Positions 21,826-32,290 of a DNA stretch of 64,000 nt are shown here, one piece after another. Position 1 is the first letter of the stretch. Every line of letters starts with the position of its first letter. Origin of the DNA: Coenobita brevimanus (Eukaryota; Arthropoda; Malacostraca; Decapoda; Coenobitidae); the NCBI GenBank assembly GCA_032717465.1, contig CM064713.1, positions 2,808,501 through 2,872,500 of the forward strand, in the 5' to 3' direction. The position numbers and the translations under genes were made by a program. A model generated the notes under the pieces. It was not told the DNA's origin. It did no database searches and saw only the letters and a program-made list of their open reading frames with translations.

Positions 21826-22964
21826 CCTTCGTCTCTCCCCTCCCTCCATCCTCTTTATTTTTTTCCCCAACTTGCCTTCCTCCTTCCCTACCTCCCACCC
21901 TCTCTGCCTGCCTTCCTTCCTCCCTCACTCCCTGTCCTTTCCTCTCCTTCCCTCCCTCTTTTCTTACCTGCATCCATTCCTACCTCCCTCTTTTTCTTGC
22001 CTTCTTGCTTTCCTTCCTTCTTGCCTCTCACTTCCTTTCTCAACTCGCCTATCTCTCTCCCTATCCCCTCATTCTCTGCCTGCCTTTCTTCCTTCCTTTC
22101 TTTTTTCCTTCCTTCCTTCTCACTCTTCTTCCCTTCTTCCCTCCCTCTTTTGCTACCTGCTTTCCTTCTTACCTCCATCCTTATATACTTCTCTCCCTTC
22201 CTCTGTGCCTGTTCTCCTCCCTTCCTGCCTCCCTCTCTTCCTTCCTCCCTCTTTGCCTGCCACTTGTCCTGTCCTCCCCCCCCCCACCTTCTCTTTCTAC
22301 CTCCCTCCCGGCTTACCTCATTTTCTTCCTCCCTTCTTCCCTCCCCCCCTCGTCCCTCCCTCCTTCCTTCCCTCCCTCCTTCCCTCCCTACCCTGTCTCA
22401 ATTTCTTCCTTTCTCCCTGCTTACTTCCCTCCCTTCCATCCTTTCTACCTCCCTCCTTCCCTTTCTCTTCCCCCCCTCCCATCCTCCCGTTCCCTCTCCC
22501 TTTCTTCCTTCCTCCCTCACTCTCTTTCTTCCCTCCTCCCTCTCTCCCTTCTTTCCTCCCTCCATGCCGGCAGCCTCTCTCCTTCCCTATTTGCTTTCCT
22601 TCCTAGATCCTTCCTTACCTACTTCCCTCCCCCCCCCCTCCTTCCCAACTATTTTCCTTTCTCCCTGCCTGTCTCCCTCCCTACCTGCCCCCCTGCTTAC
22701 CCCAAGTTCCTGTCTCACCCTCCCACTCTACCTGTCTACCTCCCTCCTTCTGCCTACCCCTCTCTGCCTCACTTCCCTCCCACCTTGCTTGCTTCCCTCC
22801 TTTCCTACCTCTCTCCATCCCTGCCTTTCCTCTTACCTCCTTGTCTTCTTACCTCCCTTAATACATGCTACCATGCCTAACCCTCATCCTCTCACTCTGC
22901 TTGCCTGCCTTCCTTCCTCTCCCTTATTTTCCTTCCTATCTACATTTCTGCCTGGTTTCCTTCC

Positions 22965-23004
<40 letters not shown>

Positions 23005-23193
23005 TTTTTCCCTCCATGCCTTTTTCCTCCTCCCACCTCCCTGCCTACCTCCTTCTCTCCCTCTAGATCCTGCCTGTCTGTCTGCCTGCCTGCCTGATCC
23101 CCTGGCTGCCTCAGTCTGTCTGCCTGCCTGCCTCCTCTGCCTCCTTCAGCCTTACCTCCCTTCCTTTCGTTAATTGCTTTGCTCGGCTCCATT

Positions 23194-23226
<33 letters not shown>
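21826..23226. repeat. 1.4-kb polypyrimidine tract (CCTTCCTCCCTCCC-type)
   Basis: Irregular CCTT/CCTCC sequence with (CT)n at about 22974-22999 and 23197-23226. It is open in several frames on + (291-366 codons) only because purines are rare. The Pro/Ser/Leu/Phe composition has no domain. Confidence 0.85.
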
Positions 23227-23231
<5 letters not shown>

Positions 23232-23335
23232 GCTATATATCCTACTTCTTTATTTCAGAAAGTATATCCCCAGTAAAATATAATGTTATAGTGGACGCAA
23301 AATTATGACGAATTTAAGACGTGATCGGATGGGAT

Positions 23336-24229
23336 GATTTTTTTTTTTTTCTCTTTTTTCTTCCAATTTTCTCCCCAACTTCCTTACCCTGATTGAATCT
23401 CCACCTCAGCACCTTTATACACCTCCACGCTCTTCTCACACTTCTCTCACTCTTCTTTAAAGCTTCGTTCATCTCATCTTCTCTTCTCCCCCCTTTCACT
23501 CTTTTCCTCGTATATTTCCTGTTTTCCTTCCTTCTAACTGTTCATTCTTTCTTTTCCTCTGTTCTTCTTCTCCTCTCTCTTTCTTGCTCATTTTCCTTAT
23601 CTCTCCTATTTCATTCCTTCCTCTCTTTTCCTTCTCTCATTCTTTTTTTTATGCCTCTCTGATTCTCCTTACCTTCCTTTTTTTTTCTTTCATTCTTCTG
23701 CACGTCTTCTTATCTCTCATTCTTCTTCATGCCTCTCATTTCCCCTCCATCTCCTTTGTCATTCTTTCTTTATATTCTTATTTCTTTCATTCTCCTTCTA
23801 TTAATTTCTTCCGTTTTTTCTTTTCTCCTATTCTCCTCCTCTCATTCTTTTTTTTATCCTCTCATTTTTCATTCTTTCTTTTCTTCTCTTTTCCTTACCT
23901 CTCATTCTTTTTTCATGCCCTTAATTCTCTTATCATCTTTTTTTCAATAATTCTCATTCTTTCTCCATTCTCCACCCTCTATCAGCCTTCCTTCATTCTC
24001 ATTCTTCATTCTTCTTTTACCTCTTCATTCTTCTTTCCTTTCTGTTCTCTCCCTCTATATCAGTTATTCCTCATTCCTCACTCTCTTCCTTCATTTCCCT
24101 TTTTCTTCCTTCACTTTCCTTATTCTCTCACTTCCTTCTATCCATCATTCTTCTTTCACTCTTTTTCGCTGCTTCCTACACCCTCACTCTTCTTTTTTTT
24201 TCCTGTCTTCATCACTCTCACTCTTCTTA

Positions 24230-24324
<95 letters not shown>

Positions 24325-24480
24325 GTTTCTTCTCCTTCTTTCCCAATTCTCTGTCTCAATTTAGCTCTCTCCTTCACTCTCTCTCACTTTCCTTTCATCC
24401 TCTCCTTCCTCCCTTCCTTCATCTCTTCTCCCTCCTCCTGCGTCAATCACTCCCTTTTTTCTTTACCTTTTATTTTTTCA
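23336..24480. repeat. Polypyrimidine tract with internal (CT)n
   Basis: TTCTTTCATTCTCC-type irregular sequence. (CT)n of about 87 bp at 24235-24321. Confidence 0.85.
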
Positions 24481-24569
24481 ATCCTACCCATCGAGGGCAA
24501 AATTTACCATAAAATTCCCTATATCTGCTGTACCCAAAGCTCTGCAATATATACAGATAGATAGATAGA

Positions 24570-24571
<2 letters not shown>

Positions 24572-24640
<69 letters not shown>
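24572..24640. repeat. (GA)n microsatellite after a short GATA run
   Basis: GATA at about 24553-24570, then about 69 bp of GA. Confidence 0.95.
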
Positions 24641-24641
<1 letters not shown>

Positions 24642-24690
24642 CAATTTACCTCTTTTCAAGTAAGGAGAAGCCTCATCCTGGCACACACAT

Positions 24691-25275
24691 CTATACTCTA
24701 GTCACTTTAACTAGGCAAAAAGATGGCATTTCTTCATCTTAAATACTGTCTGTAATAATAGTTATTTAAGAGGAGCCTGTGGAGTCACATGGAGAGACAG
24801 GCTGACGAATGAGGATATAAAGGAGCGTTGTGGTGTGGATGTGGATGTGATAGGAAGCGTTATGAGGAACACACCGAGGTGGTTTGGCCATGTGGAGAGG
24901 ATGGAGGGTGAAAGACTGACGAAGAGAGTGTATGTGAGTGAGGTGGAGGGGGGAAGAGGGAGGGGGAGGCCGAGGATGAGATGGAGGGATGGGGTGGAGA
25001 GGTATATGAGAGAGGGGGGTGTGAGTTGGGAGCAGGGCAGTGAAATGGCGGGGGACAGGGCGACTTGGAGGCGATTTGTTTGTGGCCACCCCAAACGGGA
25101 TTGAGGCGTCTGGCAATAGATAGATAGATAGAATAATAGACTTACACAAGAGTATGATGATAGTCACGAAGAAGTGCTGCAAGAAGAATGAAGGGCTAAG
25201 GCATTGTGTTTTGCTTCTGAGCTACGGGAACTACGCTGCAAAAAACAAGGACGAAAATGTCAGGTTAAACAATGT
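24691..25275 (+). repeat. MITE-like family A copy interrupted by RT1
   Basis: Left half 24691-24761 starts CTATACTCTAGTCACTTTAA with CATTTCTTCATCTTAAATAC. The right half from 25132 continues with GATAGTCACGAAGAAGTGCT, GCTTCTGAGCTACGG and GACGAAAATGTCAGG. RT1 copy 4 separates the halves, and AATAATAG is present on both sides of it. The right terminus is degraded. Confidence 0.78.
24762..25131 (+). mobile_element. RT1 non-LTR retrotransposon, 5'-truncated (copy 4), with 8-bp target duplication
   Basis: The frame ending at 25104 reads GACGVTWRDRLTNEDIKERC, then RWFGHVERM, LTKRVYVSEVEGG, GRGRPRMRWRDGVERYMREG and WRRFVCGHPKRD, then stop. R-W-F-G-H-V-E-R-M and G-R-P-R-x-R-W are the usual C-terminal features of non-LTR retrotransposon ORF2 proteins downstream of the reverse transcriptase. 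The element ends TGGCAA(TAGA)n. AATAATAG at 24754-24761 and again at 25132-25139 is a target-site duplication. The RT domain is absent, so this is a dead insertion, placed inside family A. I cannot assign a clade from this portion. Confidence 0.88.
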
Positions 25276-25305
25276 ACACGAACAATACACCTGTAGTGAG
25301 ACGTC

Positions 25306-25310
<5 letters not shown>

Positions 25311-25384
<74 letters not shown>
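25311..25384. repeat. (CT)n microsatellite
   Basis: CT run of about 74 bp. Confidence 0.95.
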
Positions 25385-25387
<3 letters not shown>

Positions 25388-25577
25388 TCTCTTCCTTCAG
25401 TTCTTTCTCCCTCTTCCTCTTACGTTTACTATTCCATTTTTTCTTATACAAAATTTTTTCTTTCTCTTTGCAGTCCTTTGATAGCGATCGCAAAATATCG
25501 AAATTTTGATACCTACTACACCCAGAATAGCCCAATATACTTTTTTAAATATATCATTTGTCAAAAAGGGGGAATCT

Positions 25578-25580
<3 letters not shown>

Positions 25581-25638
<58 letters not shown>

Positions 25639-25673
25639 TTCATAATCGCACCCATTCATACCACACACAACCC

Positions 25674-25710
<37 letters not shown>
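25581..25710. repeat. (CA)n and (CT)n microsatellites
   Basis: (CA)n at 25581-25635, then a short spacer and (CT)n at about 25679-25710. Confidence 0.95.
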
Positions 25711-25712
<2 letters not shown>

Positions 25713-25739
25713 GCAACCACACATATGGACAGCAATTAA

Positions 25740-26416
25740 GCCTGATCATTAAAGAAACTGATCTGTATTCATTGGAGAGAGACAGGGTGAGAGGGATGAA
25801 ACAAATGGGGAGGAGGGATATTGGAAGAATGACAGAGACAGACAGGGAGACAGACAGAGAGACAGACAGACAAATGGGGAAAGAGAGTACGACAGGAGAA
25901 AGATGGAGGAGTGAGAGAGACGAAAAGTGAGAGAATGAAGGGGAAGGAAAGACGCTAAAGTAATGCAGACAAGAAGAATCCAAGAAAGGAAGAAATAAAG
26001 CAAAGAAATAAAATATGTATGGGGTAAGAAAAAAGAGATAGAACAGAAGAAGTAGTATAGAATAAAGACAATTCAAAAAAGGTAAAAAAAAAATGGATTT
26101 GAGCCATATTGTTATTGAAAAGAGAGTGAGTAAAATAAAAAGATGAGGAAAAAGTTGAGTTGGAATGATGCAGTCTGTGAGGGATGTATTAAGACGAAAG
26201 TGAAGTAAGTGTAAAATGTGAGAGGAGGAAGAGGGGAGACGAGGAGGAAAGAGGGAGAGGGGAGATGAGGAAGCAAAGAGGAAGAGGGGAGATGAGGAAG
26301 GAGGAGGGAGGAGACGAGGAGGGAAGAGGAAGAGCGGAGACGAGGAAGGTGGAGAAAGAGAGGAATTAGGAGGCTAAAGAGACTATAAAGGGAGGGAGAG
26401 ACGGAGGATGTATCGG

Positions 26417-26420
<4 letters not shown>
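25740..26420. other. Purine-rich, unassigned
   Basis: Irregular GA-rich sequence, including GACAGACAG at 25830-25870 and GAGGAAGAGGGGAGACGAGG units at 26220-26350. No gene seen. The 166-codon minus-strand frame (25576-26076) is a low-complexity Ser/Leu/Phe frame. Confidence 0.6.
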
Positions 26421-26461
<41 letters not shown>

Positions 26462-26577
26462 GGCGGAGATATCAGAGAAAGCGATAGAGTTACAAGACTA
26501 AGAAAAATGTTGACAGAGGAAGAGGGAGAAGATAAAAAAGTGTTGTGTTAGGGATGCTGAGAGAAGGACACGGTATT

Positions 26578-26622
<45 letters not shown>

Positions 26623-26700
26623 GAAATTTGAAACTTACGAGGCTGGAAAGCGAACTAGAGGAGAAAGTATCAGATCAGAGCAAAAAGGAGAAACACTGAG

Positions 26701-26745
<45 letters not shown>
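26421..26745. repeat. (GA)n and (CA)n microsatellites
   Basis: (GA)n at about 26421-26454 and 26580-26618, and (CA)n at 26702-26745. Confidence 0.93.
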
Positions 26746-26749
<4 letters not shown>

Positions 26750-26884
26750 CCTCCCCACACACACACTGAAACACCCAAACACACCTACACCCTTCAGATT
26801 TCTCCCTCCATTACCCAAGCTCCAACACTGAATTCTGCGCCTAAAAGCACAGAGCGAGTTGGAAAGAGTGCTATGACGGGATAT

Positions 26885-27010
26885 GAAGGAGGGAGTGGAT
26901 GGTGTGAAGGAGGGAGTGGATGGTGTGGAGGAGGGAGTGGATGGTGTGAAGGAGGGAGTGGATGGTGTGAAGGAGGGAGTGGATGGTGTGAAGGAGGGAA
27001 TGGATGGTGT
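26885..27010. repeat. 21-bp minisatellite, six units
   Basis: Unit: GAAGGAGGGAGTGGATGG followed by TGT. Six near-identical copies. The period is a multiple of 3, so all frames repeat a heptapeptide (Gly/Trp/Cys/Glu or Val/Asp/Gly/Lys). No start, signal or flanking coding context supports a gene. Confidence 0.93.
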
Positions 27011-27157
27011 GGACTTGTGTGCCAGTGGATGGACGTGTGGATGGCAGGATGGAAGTGGAGCAGTGTGAATGGCAGGATGGTAGGGGAGAAGTGTTTGTGT
27101 GGAGGTGAGTTTGCGTGGAGGGGAAGATTGTGTGCCTGATGTGGTATGAGTTCGGGT

Positions 27158-27161
<4 letters not shown>

Positions 27162-27231
<70 letters not shown>

Positions 27232-27285
27232 ATGCAGAGAATAAACCAAATATTAAAAGCTCGTAAAGTAGTTCCCTCCAAGAAG

Positions 27286-27318
<33 letters not shown>
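27162..27318. repeat. (GT)n and (GA)n microsatellites
   Basis: (GT)n at 27162-27228 and (GA)n at about 27290-27318. Confidence 0.95.
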
Positions 27319-27321
<3 letters not shown>

Positions 27322-27479
27322 CAAAAACTTTCCATTTCGAGATGCCCGGACACAATGCGTTTGAAAGACTGGAAATCATAGGCAGAGGGAAAAACAGACT
27401 AGTAAAGACGGTTCCAGAGTTGACCAGTCTTCATGATGGATGTACGTTGAAGAAATGTTGCTAGAAGTACACACCGCGC

Positions 27480-27850
27480 TTCGCTGTGGAGGGGAGATTG
27501 GCTGATAGGATTTGAGCTGGAGATCCGTGACTTGATGTGGACACGTAGTGGGAATGGTTGGGAATTATGGATGCATGGTTGGATGTGGATTTGGATGTGT
27601 GATGTGGATACGAGGGGGTATGTGGATTTATTTTGCTTGGAACGGGAGATTGACTGGATTTGAGTGGATGGATATGGATGTGGATATGTGGTAATGGTGG
27701 ATGGGGTAGTTGTGGATAAGCGTTTGTGATCTGGCAATATGTGGAGGTGGATGTGAGGTGTGGATGTGTATTTGGTTGTGGAGATGACTTTGAGGGCTTG
27801 ATAATGAGTGGACACAAATTTGGGACACTGGAAATGCTTTGGTGTGGACA
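27480..27850. repeat. Degenerate GGATGTGGATATG-type repeat
   Basis: Irregular TGTGGAT(A/G) hexamer-like sequence, densest at 27560-27770. The overlapping minus-strand frames (118-181 codons, His/Pro/Ser/Thr) reflect it. Confidence 0.65.
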
Positions 27851-27983
27851 TGTAAAGCGACAGAAATAATGCGTTAGTCAATGTGAGATGCTTTTCGTCA
27901 GCAAAATTGTGTTGGAATGTTTTTGTCTTTTGTATTTGGTACAATATTTGGTTCTTTTTTAGCAGAACTGGTGATGATTATAA

Positions 27984-27986
27984 CTA

Positions 27987-28048
<62 letters not shown>

Positions 28049-28200
28049 GTTGTTGTTGTTGATGTTGTTGTTGCTTTTATAATTAGTTTTATTATTGTCG
28101 TTGTTCTTCTTCTTACTACTACTACTACTACTAGTAATACTGTTTTAGTAGTAGTAGTAGTAGTAGCAGTGTTATTATCATCATCATCATCATCATGTCA
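27984..28200. repeat. Compound trinucleotide cluster (ATT)(GTT)(ACT)(AGT)(CAT)
   Basis: (ATT)n at about 27986-28047, (GTT)n to 28072, (ACT)n at 28116-28133, (AGT)n at 28146-28167 and (ATC)n at 28177-28196. Confidence 0.92.
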
Positions 28201-28359
28201 GCAATCATCACCCCAACCAGCATCTTCATCATCACAATATTCACTATCATCACAATATATTTTCATGACCATAATCATAATTACTATCCCATCAAAGCAA
28301 GCTAAAGGCAGGGAGGAAATTAGCCAGGTGAAATGTTAATTAATGGAGCTTGAAATTCA

Positions 28360-28361
<2 letters not shown>

Positions 28362-28390
<29 letters not shown>

Positions 28391-28519
28391 TGAGAGTAAG
28401 CCAAGAAAAATGTGGTGTTATTGGAATATGAAGTAGACTGGGGTAACTGACAGACAGACAAACAGAACAGGATGAGAGCAAGCCAGGAAAAATGTGATGT
28501 TATGGGTTAAGAAACACAC

Positions 28520-28551
<32 letters not shown>
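28362..28551. repeat. Two (GA)n runs with duplicated flank
   Basis: GATGAGAGTAAGCCAAGAAA near 28389 and GATGAGAGCAAGCCAGGAAA near 28470 are a duplicated segment. Each copy has a nearby GA run (about 28362-28390 and 28520-28551). Confidence 0.75.
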
Positions 28552-28553
<2 letters not shown>

Positions 28554-28663
28554 AGTTTACCGTATGGTGGTTAATTAACAAATCGAATTATCTTAGTTTT
28601 TACGACCACCTTTGTCATAATTACCAGCCCACGTGCCACCTTCTCCCTTCCTTCCCCTCTCCA

Positions 28664-28940
28664 CCATCTTCTCCATCACTAACACCATCTTCACCACCAC
28701 CCTTCTCCATCACTAACACCACCGACACCACCACCTTCTCCATCACTAACACCATCTTCACCACCACCCTTCTCCATCACTAACGCCACCTTCACAACCA
28801 CTCTTCTCCATTACTAACACCATCTTCACCACCCCCTTCTCCATCACTAACACCATCTTCACCACCACCCTTCTCCATCACTAACACCACCTTCACCACC
28901 ACCCTTCTCCATCACTAACACCACCTTCACCACCACCAGT
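28664..28940. repeat. 33-bp minisatellite (CTTCTCCATCACTAACACCA...)
   Basis: About eight units of CTTCTCCATCACTAACACCA plus (C/T)CTTCACCACCACC. Confidence 0.92.
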
Positions 28941-29480
28941 ACCCTTGTTACAACGAGGTGGGGCTAAAGGTTTAACTGCCTGAAAATTAAGTCAAAGTGC
29001 GCAACGGGAATTTTGGAGTTCAAAGGGAGCGGCTAGCCACACCAGGTCACAAGCTCAAAAAAGGGAGACATAAAAAAGCCTTTAAAAAAATAGCAATGAC
29101 AAAAAAAGGGGGAAATGAAATAGGCAATTAAAAATACCTCACCTTATTTACTTAACACAAACTTACAGCTATAAAGAGTAAAAGCAAACAGGCTCGAAAA
29201 AGACCGTCAAACTAAGACTTGCAGAAATTCCTAAAGTTCCAAACATCAGTAATAAAGGTAAACCAGAACACAAGCTAGCCCCTGGGTTGTGGAACTGCTG
29301 AAGGCACAATAAAACGTGACAAAATCTGTGCACAAACAAAGTGGCAGGGGAAAAGCTGGCATAAAACGAACGATAAAGACTCTTGACACTCGAATAAAAC
29401 AGGTGACATTAACAAAAGCAATTGGAATGACTCAAATGAGCGGTTCATATAAATAATTGTAATATCAATAAGTACAGCCT
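28941..29480. other. Pre-insertion host block, left part; nothing recognised
   Basis: Non-simple sequence. With 30296-30364 and 31001-31440 it forms one continuous block of about 1 kb once the two RT1 insertions are removed. AA-rich segments (29050-29130) and no coherent ORF. It could be an older transposon. Confidence 0.5.
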
Positions 29481-30295
29481 GTTTGCTGATGATACAGTAT
29501 TGCTGAGTGAAGATGAATGGGAGTTGCAAGGTTTGGTGAATGAATTTGGGACAGTGTGTAGGAGGAGGAAGTTGAAAGTTAATGTAAACAAAAGTAAAGT
29601 TATGGTGTTTGAGAGGAATGAAGTCACAGAGTGTGCAGTGAGGTTGGATGGTGAGGATATGGAGAATGAGAGTGCATTCAAGTACTTGGGTAGTGTGATG
29701 AGTAAGGATGGAACTTTGGGGAATGAAGTACGTGAAAGGGTACAGCAGGGAAGAAAGGTTGTTGGTACACTGAAAGCAGTGATGAGAAATAGGGAGGTGA
29801 GTATGGAAGTTAAGAAGTCACTGCATGATGGTATTGTGATCCCTACCCTGACGTATGGAGCGAGGCGTGGACCTTGCAAGAGGGGAACAAGTCAAGAGTG
29901 AGAGCAGTGGAAATGAGTTACTTGAGAGGAGCATGTGGAGTGACGTGGAGGGACAGGTTGACGAATGAAGAAGTGAAGGAACGTTGTGGGGTAGATGTGG
30001 ATGTGGTTGAAAAGATTAGGAGAAATACACTGAGGTGGTTTGGACATGTGGAGAGAATGGAGAATGAAAGACTGACTAAGAGGGTGTATGTAGGTGAGGT
30101 GGAGGGAGGGAGAGGGAGGGGTAGACCGAGGATGAGGTGGAGGGATGGAGTTGAGAGGTATATGAGGGAGGGGGGGGTGAGTTGGGGGGAGGGTAGTCAA
30201 ATGGTGGGTGCCAGAGTGACTTGGAGGCGTTTTGTCTGCGGCCACCCTTTGCGGGATTAGGGCGTCGGGCTATAGATAGATAGATAGATAGATAG
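29481..30295 (+). mobile_element. RT1 retrotransposon, 5'-truncated (copy 5), from RT motif C to 3' end, 7-bp target duplication
   Basis: Longest RT1 copy here. The frame starts within FADDTVLLSEDE (FADD at 29482-29493, the reverse-transcriptase catalytic motif C), then LKVNVNKSKVMVF, FKYLGSVMSKDG, SMEVKKSLHDGIVIPTLTYG. A one-base deletion near 29858-29860 shifts the frame. The shifted frame gives VRAVEMSYLRGACGVTWRDR, RWFGHVERMENERLTKRVYV, GRPRMRWRDG and WRRFVCGHPLRD, stop at 30258-30260. The sequence ends GGGCTA(TAGA)n. ACAGCCT at 29474-29480 and 30296-30302 is the target duplication. Truncated and frameshifted, hence inactive. Clade not assigned. Confidence 0.9.
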
Positions 30296-30302
30296 ACAGC
30301 CT

Positions 30303-30364
30303 AATTAGTAGATCATGTACTGACACTCTTGATACACACTTACTCACGTGTGGCAGACATACTA
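30303..30364. other. Spacer between two tail-to-tail RT1 copies
   Basis: About 54-60 bp of pre-insertion sequence lies between the facing GATA and CTAT tails. It includes the left target duplicate ACATACTA (30357-30364) of the next insertion. Confidence 0.75.
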
Positions 30365-30992
30365 TCTATCTATCTATCTATAGCCCGACGCCCTAATCCC
30401 GCAAAGGGTGGCCGCAGACAAAACGCCTCCAAGTCACTCTGTCACCCACCATTTGACTCCCTTCCCCCCAACTCACCCCCACTCCCTCATCTCCCTCACA
30501 ACCCCCTCCCTCCACCTCATCCTCGGTCTACCCCTCCCTCTCCCCCCCTCCACCTCACCTACATACACCCTCTTAGTCAGTCTTTCATCCTCCATTCTCT
30601 CCACATGTCCAAACCACCTCAGTGTATTTCTCCTAATCTTTTCAACCACATCCACATCTACCCCACAACGTTCCTTCACTTCTTCATTCGTCAACCTGTC
30701 CCTCCATGTCACTACACATGCTCCTCTCAAGTAACTCATTTCCACTGCTCTCACTCTTGACTTGTTCCCCTCTTGCAAGGTCCACGCCTCGCTTCCATAC
30801 GTCAGAGTAGGGATCACAATACCATCATGCAGTGACTTCTTAACTTCCATACTCACCTCCCTATTTCTCATCACTGCTTTCAGTGTGCCAACAACCTTCC
30901 TTCCCTGCTGTACCCTTTCACGTACTTCATCCCCCAAAGTTCCATCCTTACTCATCACATTACCCAAGTACTTGAATGCACTCACATTCTCC
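30365..30992 (-). mobile_element. RT1 retrotransposon, 5'-truncated (copy 6), 8-bp target duplication
   Basis: The minus-strand frame begins near ENVSAFKYLGNVMSKDG, then VQQGRKVVGTLKAVMRN, the site of the one-base deletion of copy 5 is intact here (LTYGSEAWTLQEGNKSRV), then RWFGHVERMEDERLTKRVYV and GRPRMRWREG. Copy 6 loses frame near the C-terminus (GVVREMREWG) because of an indel at about 30475. The 3' tail is (CTAT)n on +. ACATACTA at 30357-30364 and 30993-31000 is the target duplication, although its left copy merges with the tail. The RT catalytic motif is absent. Confidence 0.88.
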
Positions 30993-31000
30993 ACATACTA

Positions 31001-31505
31001 ATATATATAAAATTTCCCACAGCAGAGCACACTAACACACTTGTCTAATTAAAGCCACTAAGTAAACTTGGTAACAGACAACCCGGCCTTCATATACAGT
31101 ACGACCTCACAGAAGCACGAAGGGCGTAACAGAAACCCATTAACAAGGTCGAAACTAACACGGGCAGACACAAGAAAGTAGCTCTAATGGCAACAACGAC
31201 TCAGTGGAAAGTTGCAGAACCGGATGTGCACATTAGCTTACATAGGAAAGGCTCAAAATCACATATCAGTCAGTGGTAGAATCTTAGTGGTAAATTTCAC
31301 CTCACGATTTAACACTTCAACAAGCCACAACACACAGCCAGGCCAGCTACACTCACACGGTTTGATAGTAATAACACTCTTCTCTATTCACACAAGAGAA
31401 TAATAAATGTTCTGAATGATGCTTGAGAATATAAGCAATTTGATCAGCCACACGTCACACCCATCTCCTCATCACCAACGTCACCTTCACCGCCACAAAT
31501 ATCTT
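31001..31505. other. Pre-insertion host block, right part; nothing recognised
   Basis: Continuation of the block left of 29480. Mixed sequence without ORF or repeat-family match in the window. Confidence 0.5.
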
Positions 31506-31513
31506 CATCAACT

Positions 31514-31763
31514 GGTGCTGGAGAGGGTCGCCTTCGTGTGGTGGCACTGATGTAACTGGGCGAGTCTGCTGCCTGGTTATACAAACATCTCTCACCTCTC
31601 TTCCTATCTCTCGAAAGGAGGATGGTGAACTAGAGGAAGGGGAGAGCTTCTGCGTGCAGTCTACTGGAGTCGCATTTCAGATGTATCTAGGACTACTACA
31701 ACAGCCACTACTACTCCTACAACTACTACTACTACTACTACAACTACTGCTACTACTACTACT
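31514..31763 (+). repeat. SINE-like family B copy with (ACT)n tail
   Basis: Best full-length example on +: head GGTGCTGGAGAGGGTCGCCT, GTGTGGTGGCACTGATGTAA, CTGCCTGGTTATACAAACAT, AAAGGAGGATGGTGAACTAG, GCAGTCTACTGGAGTCGCAT, then an ACT array at about 31694-31763. Body about 180 bp. No coding capacity. Confidence 0.8.
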
Positions 31764-31765
31764 CA

Positions 31766-32290
31766 GCACCGTCGTAATCATCATCACCACCACCACCATC
31801 ATCACCACCATCATCATTATCACCAACATCGCATCATCACCACAGTTACCATCATCATCATTATCGTGACAGTCATCTGCATTACCATCATCATCAACAC
31901 CAGCAGAATCGTCGTCTTCACCACTATTATCATCAGTACACCATCATTATCAACACCATCATCACCATCGTTGCCTTCACCACCACCATCTTTTAATCAA
32001 GTCATTATTATCATCGCCACAATCACCATTATCATCAACATCATCATAAACACCACAGTCATCATAGTCATCATCACCACCACCACCACCACCACCACAA
32101 CAACAACAACAAGTAGCAGCACAACTATCACCATTACCTCCTCTAACACAATACCATCCTTACCACCATCACCACAACCACCACCATTATCATCACCACA
32201 ACCATCACCACAACCATTACCATCACCCTAATACCACTACCATCATCACCATCACCCTAACACCACTACTACCATCATCACCCCTACCCT
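31766..32290. repeat. Degenerate (CAT)/(CAC)/(CAA) trinucleotide array
   Basis: About 520 bp of CATCAC, CACCAC and CATCATT units immediately after the family B tail. It appears to be an outgrowth of that tail or an independent array. The Ile/Thr/Ser ORF across it is an artefact. Confidence 0.85.

Noticed and set aside
20681..24564. Several + ORFs of 200-366 codons rich in Ser/Leu/Pro/Phe
   Set aside because: They lie in polypyrimidine tracts, where stop codons, which all need purines, are rare. Overlapping frames are open at the same place.
26883..27068. Heptapeptide repeat ORF as a structural protein
   Set aside because: A 21-bp minisatellite keeps all frames open, and two + frames and one minus frame are open simultaneously.
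30329..30760. + strand ORF of 143 codons, Pro/His/Ser-rich
   Set aside because: Antisense of RT1 copy 6. The same antisense frame appears opposite copies 4, 5 and 7.
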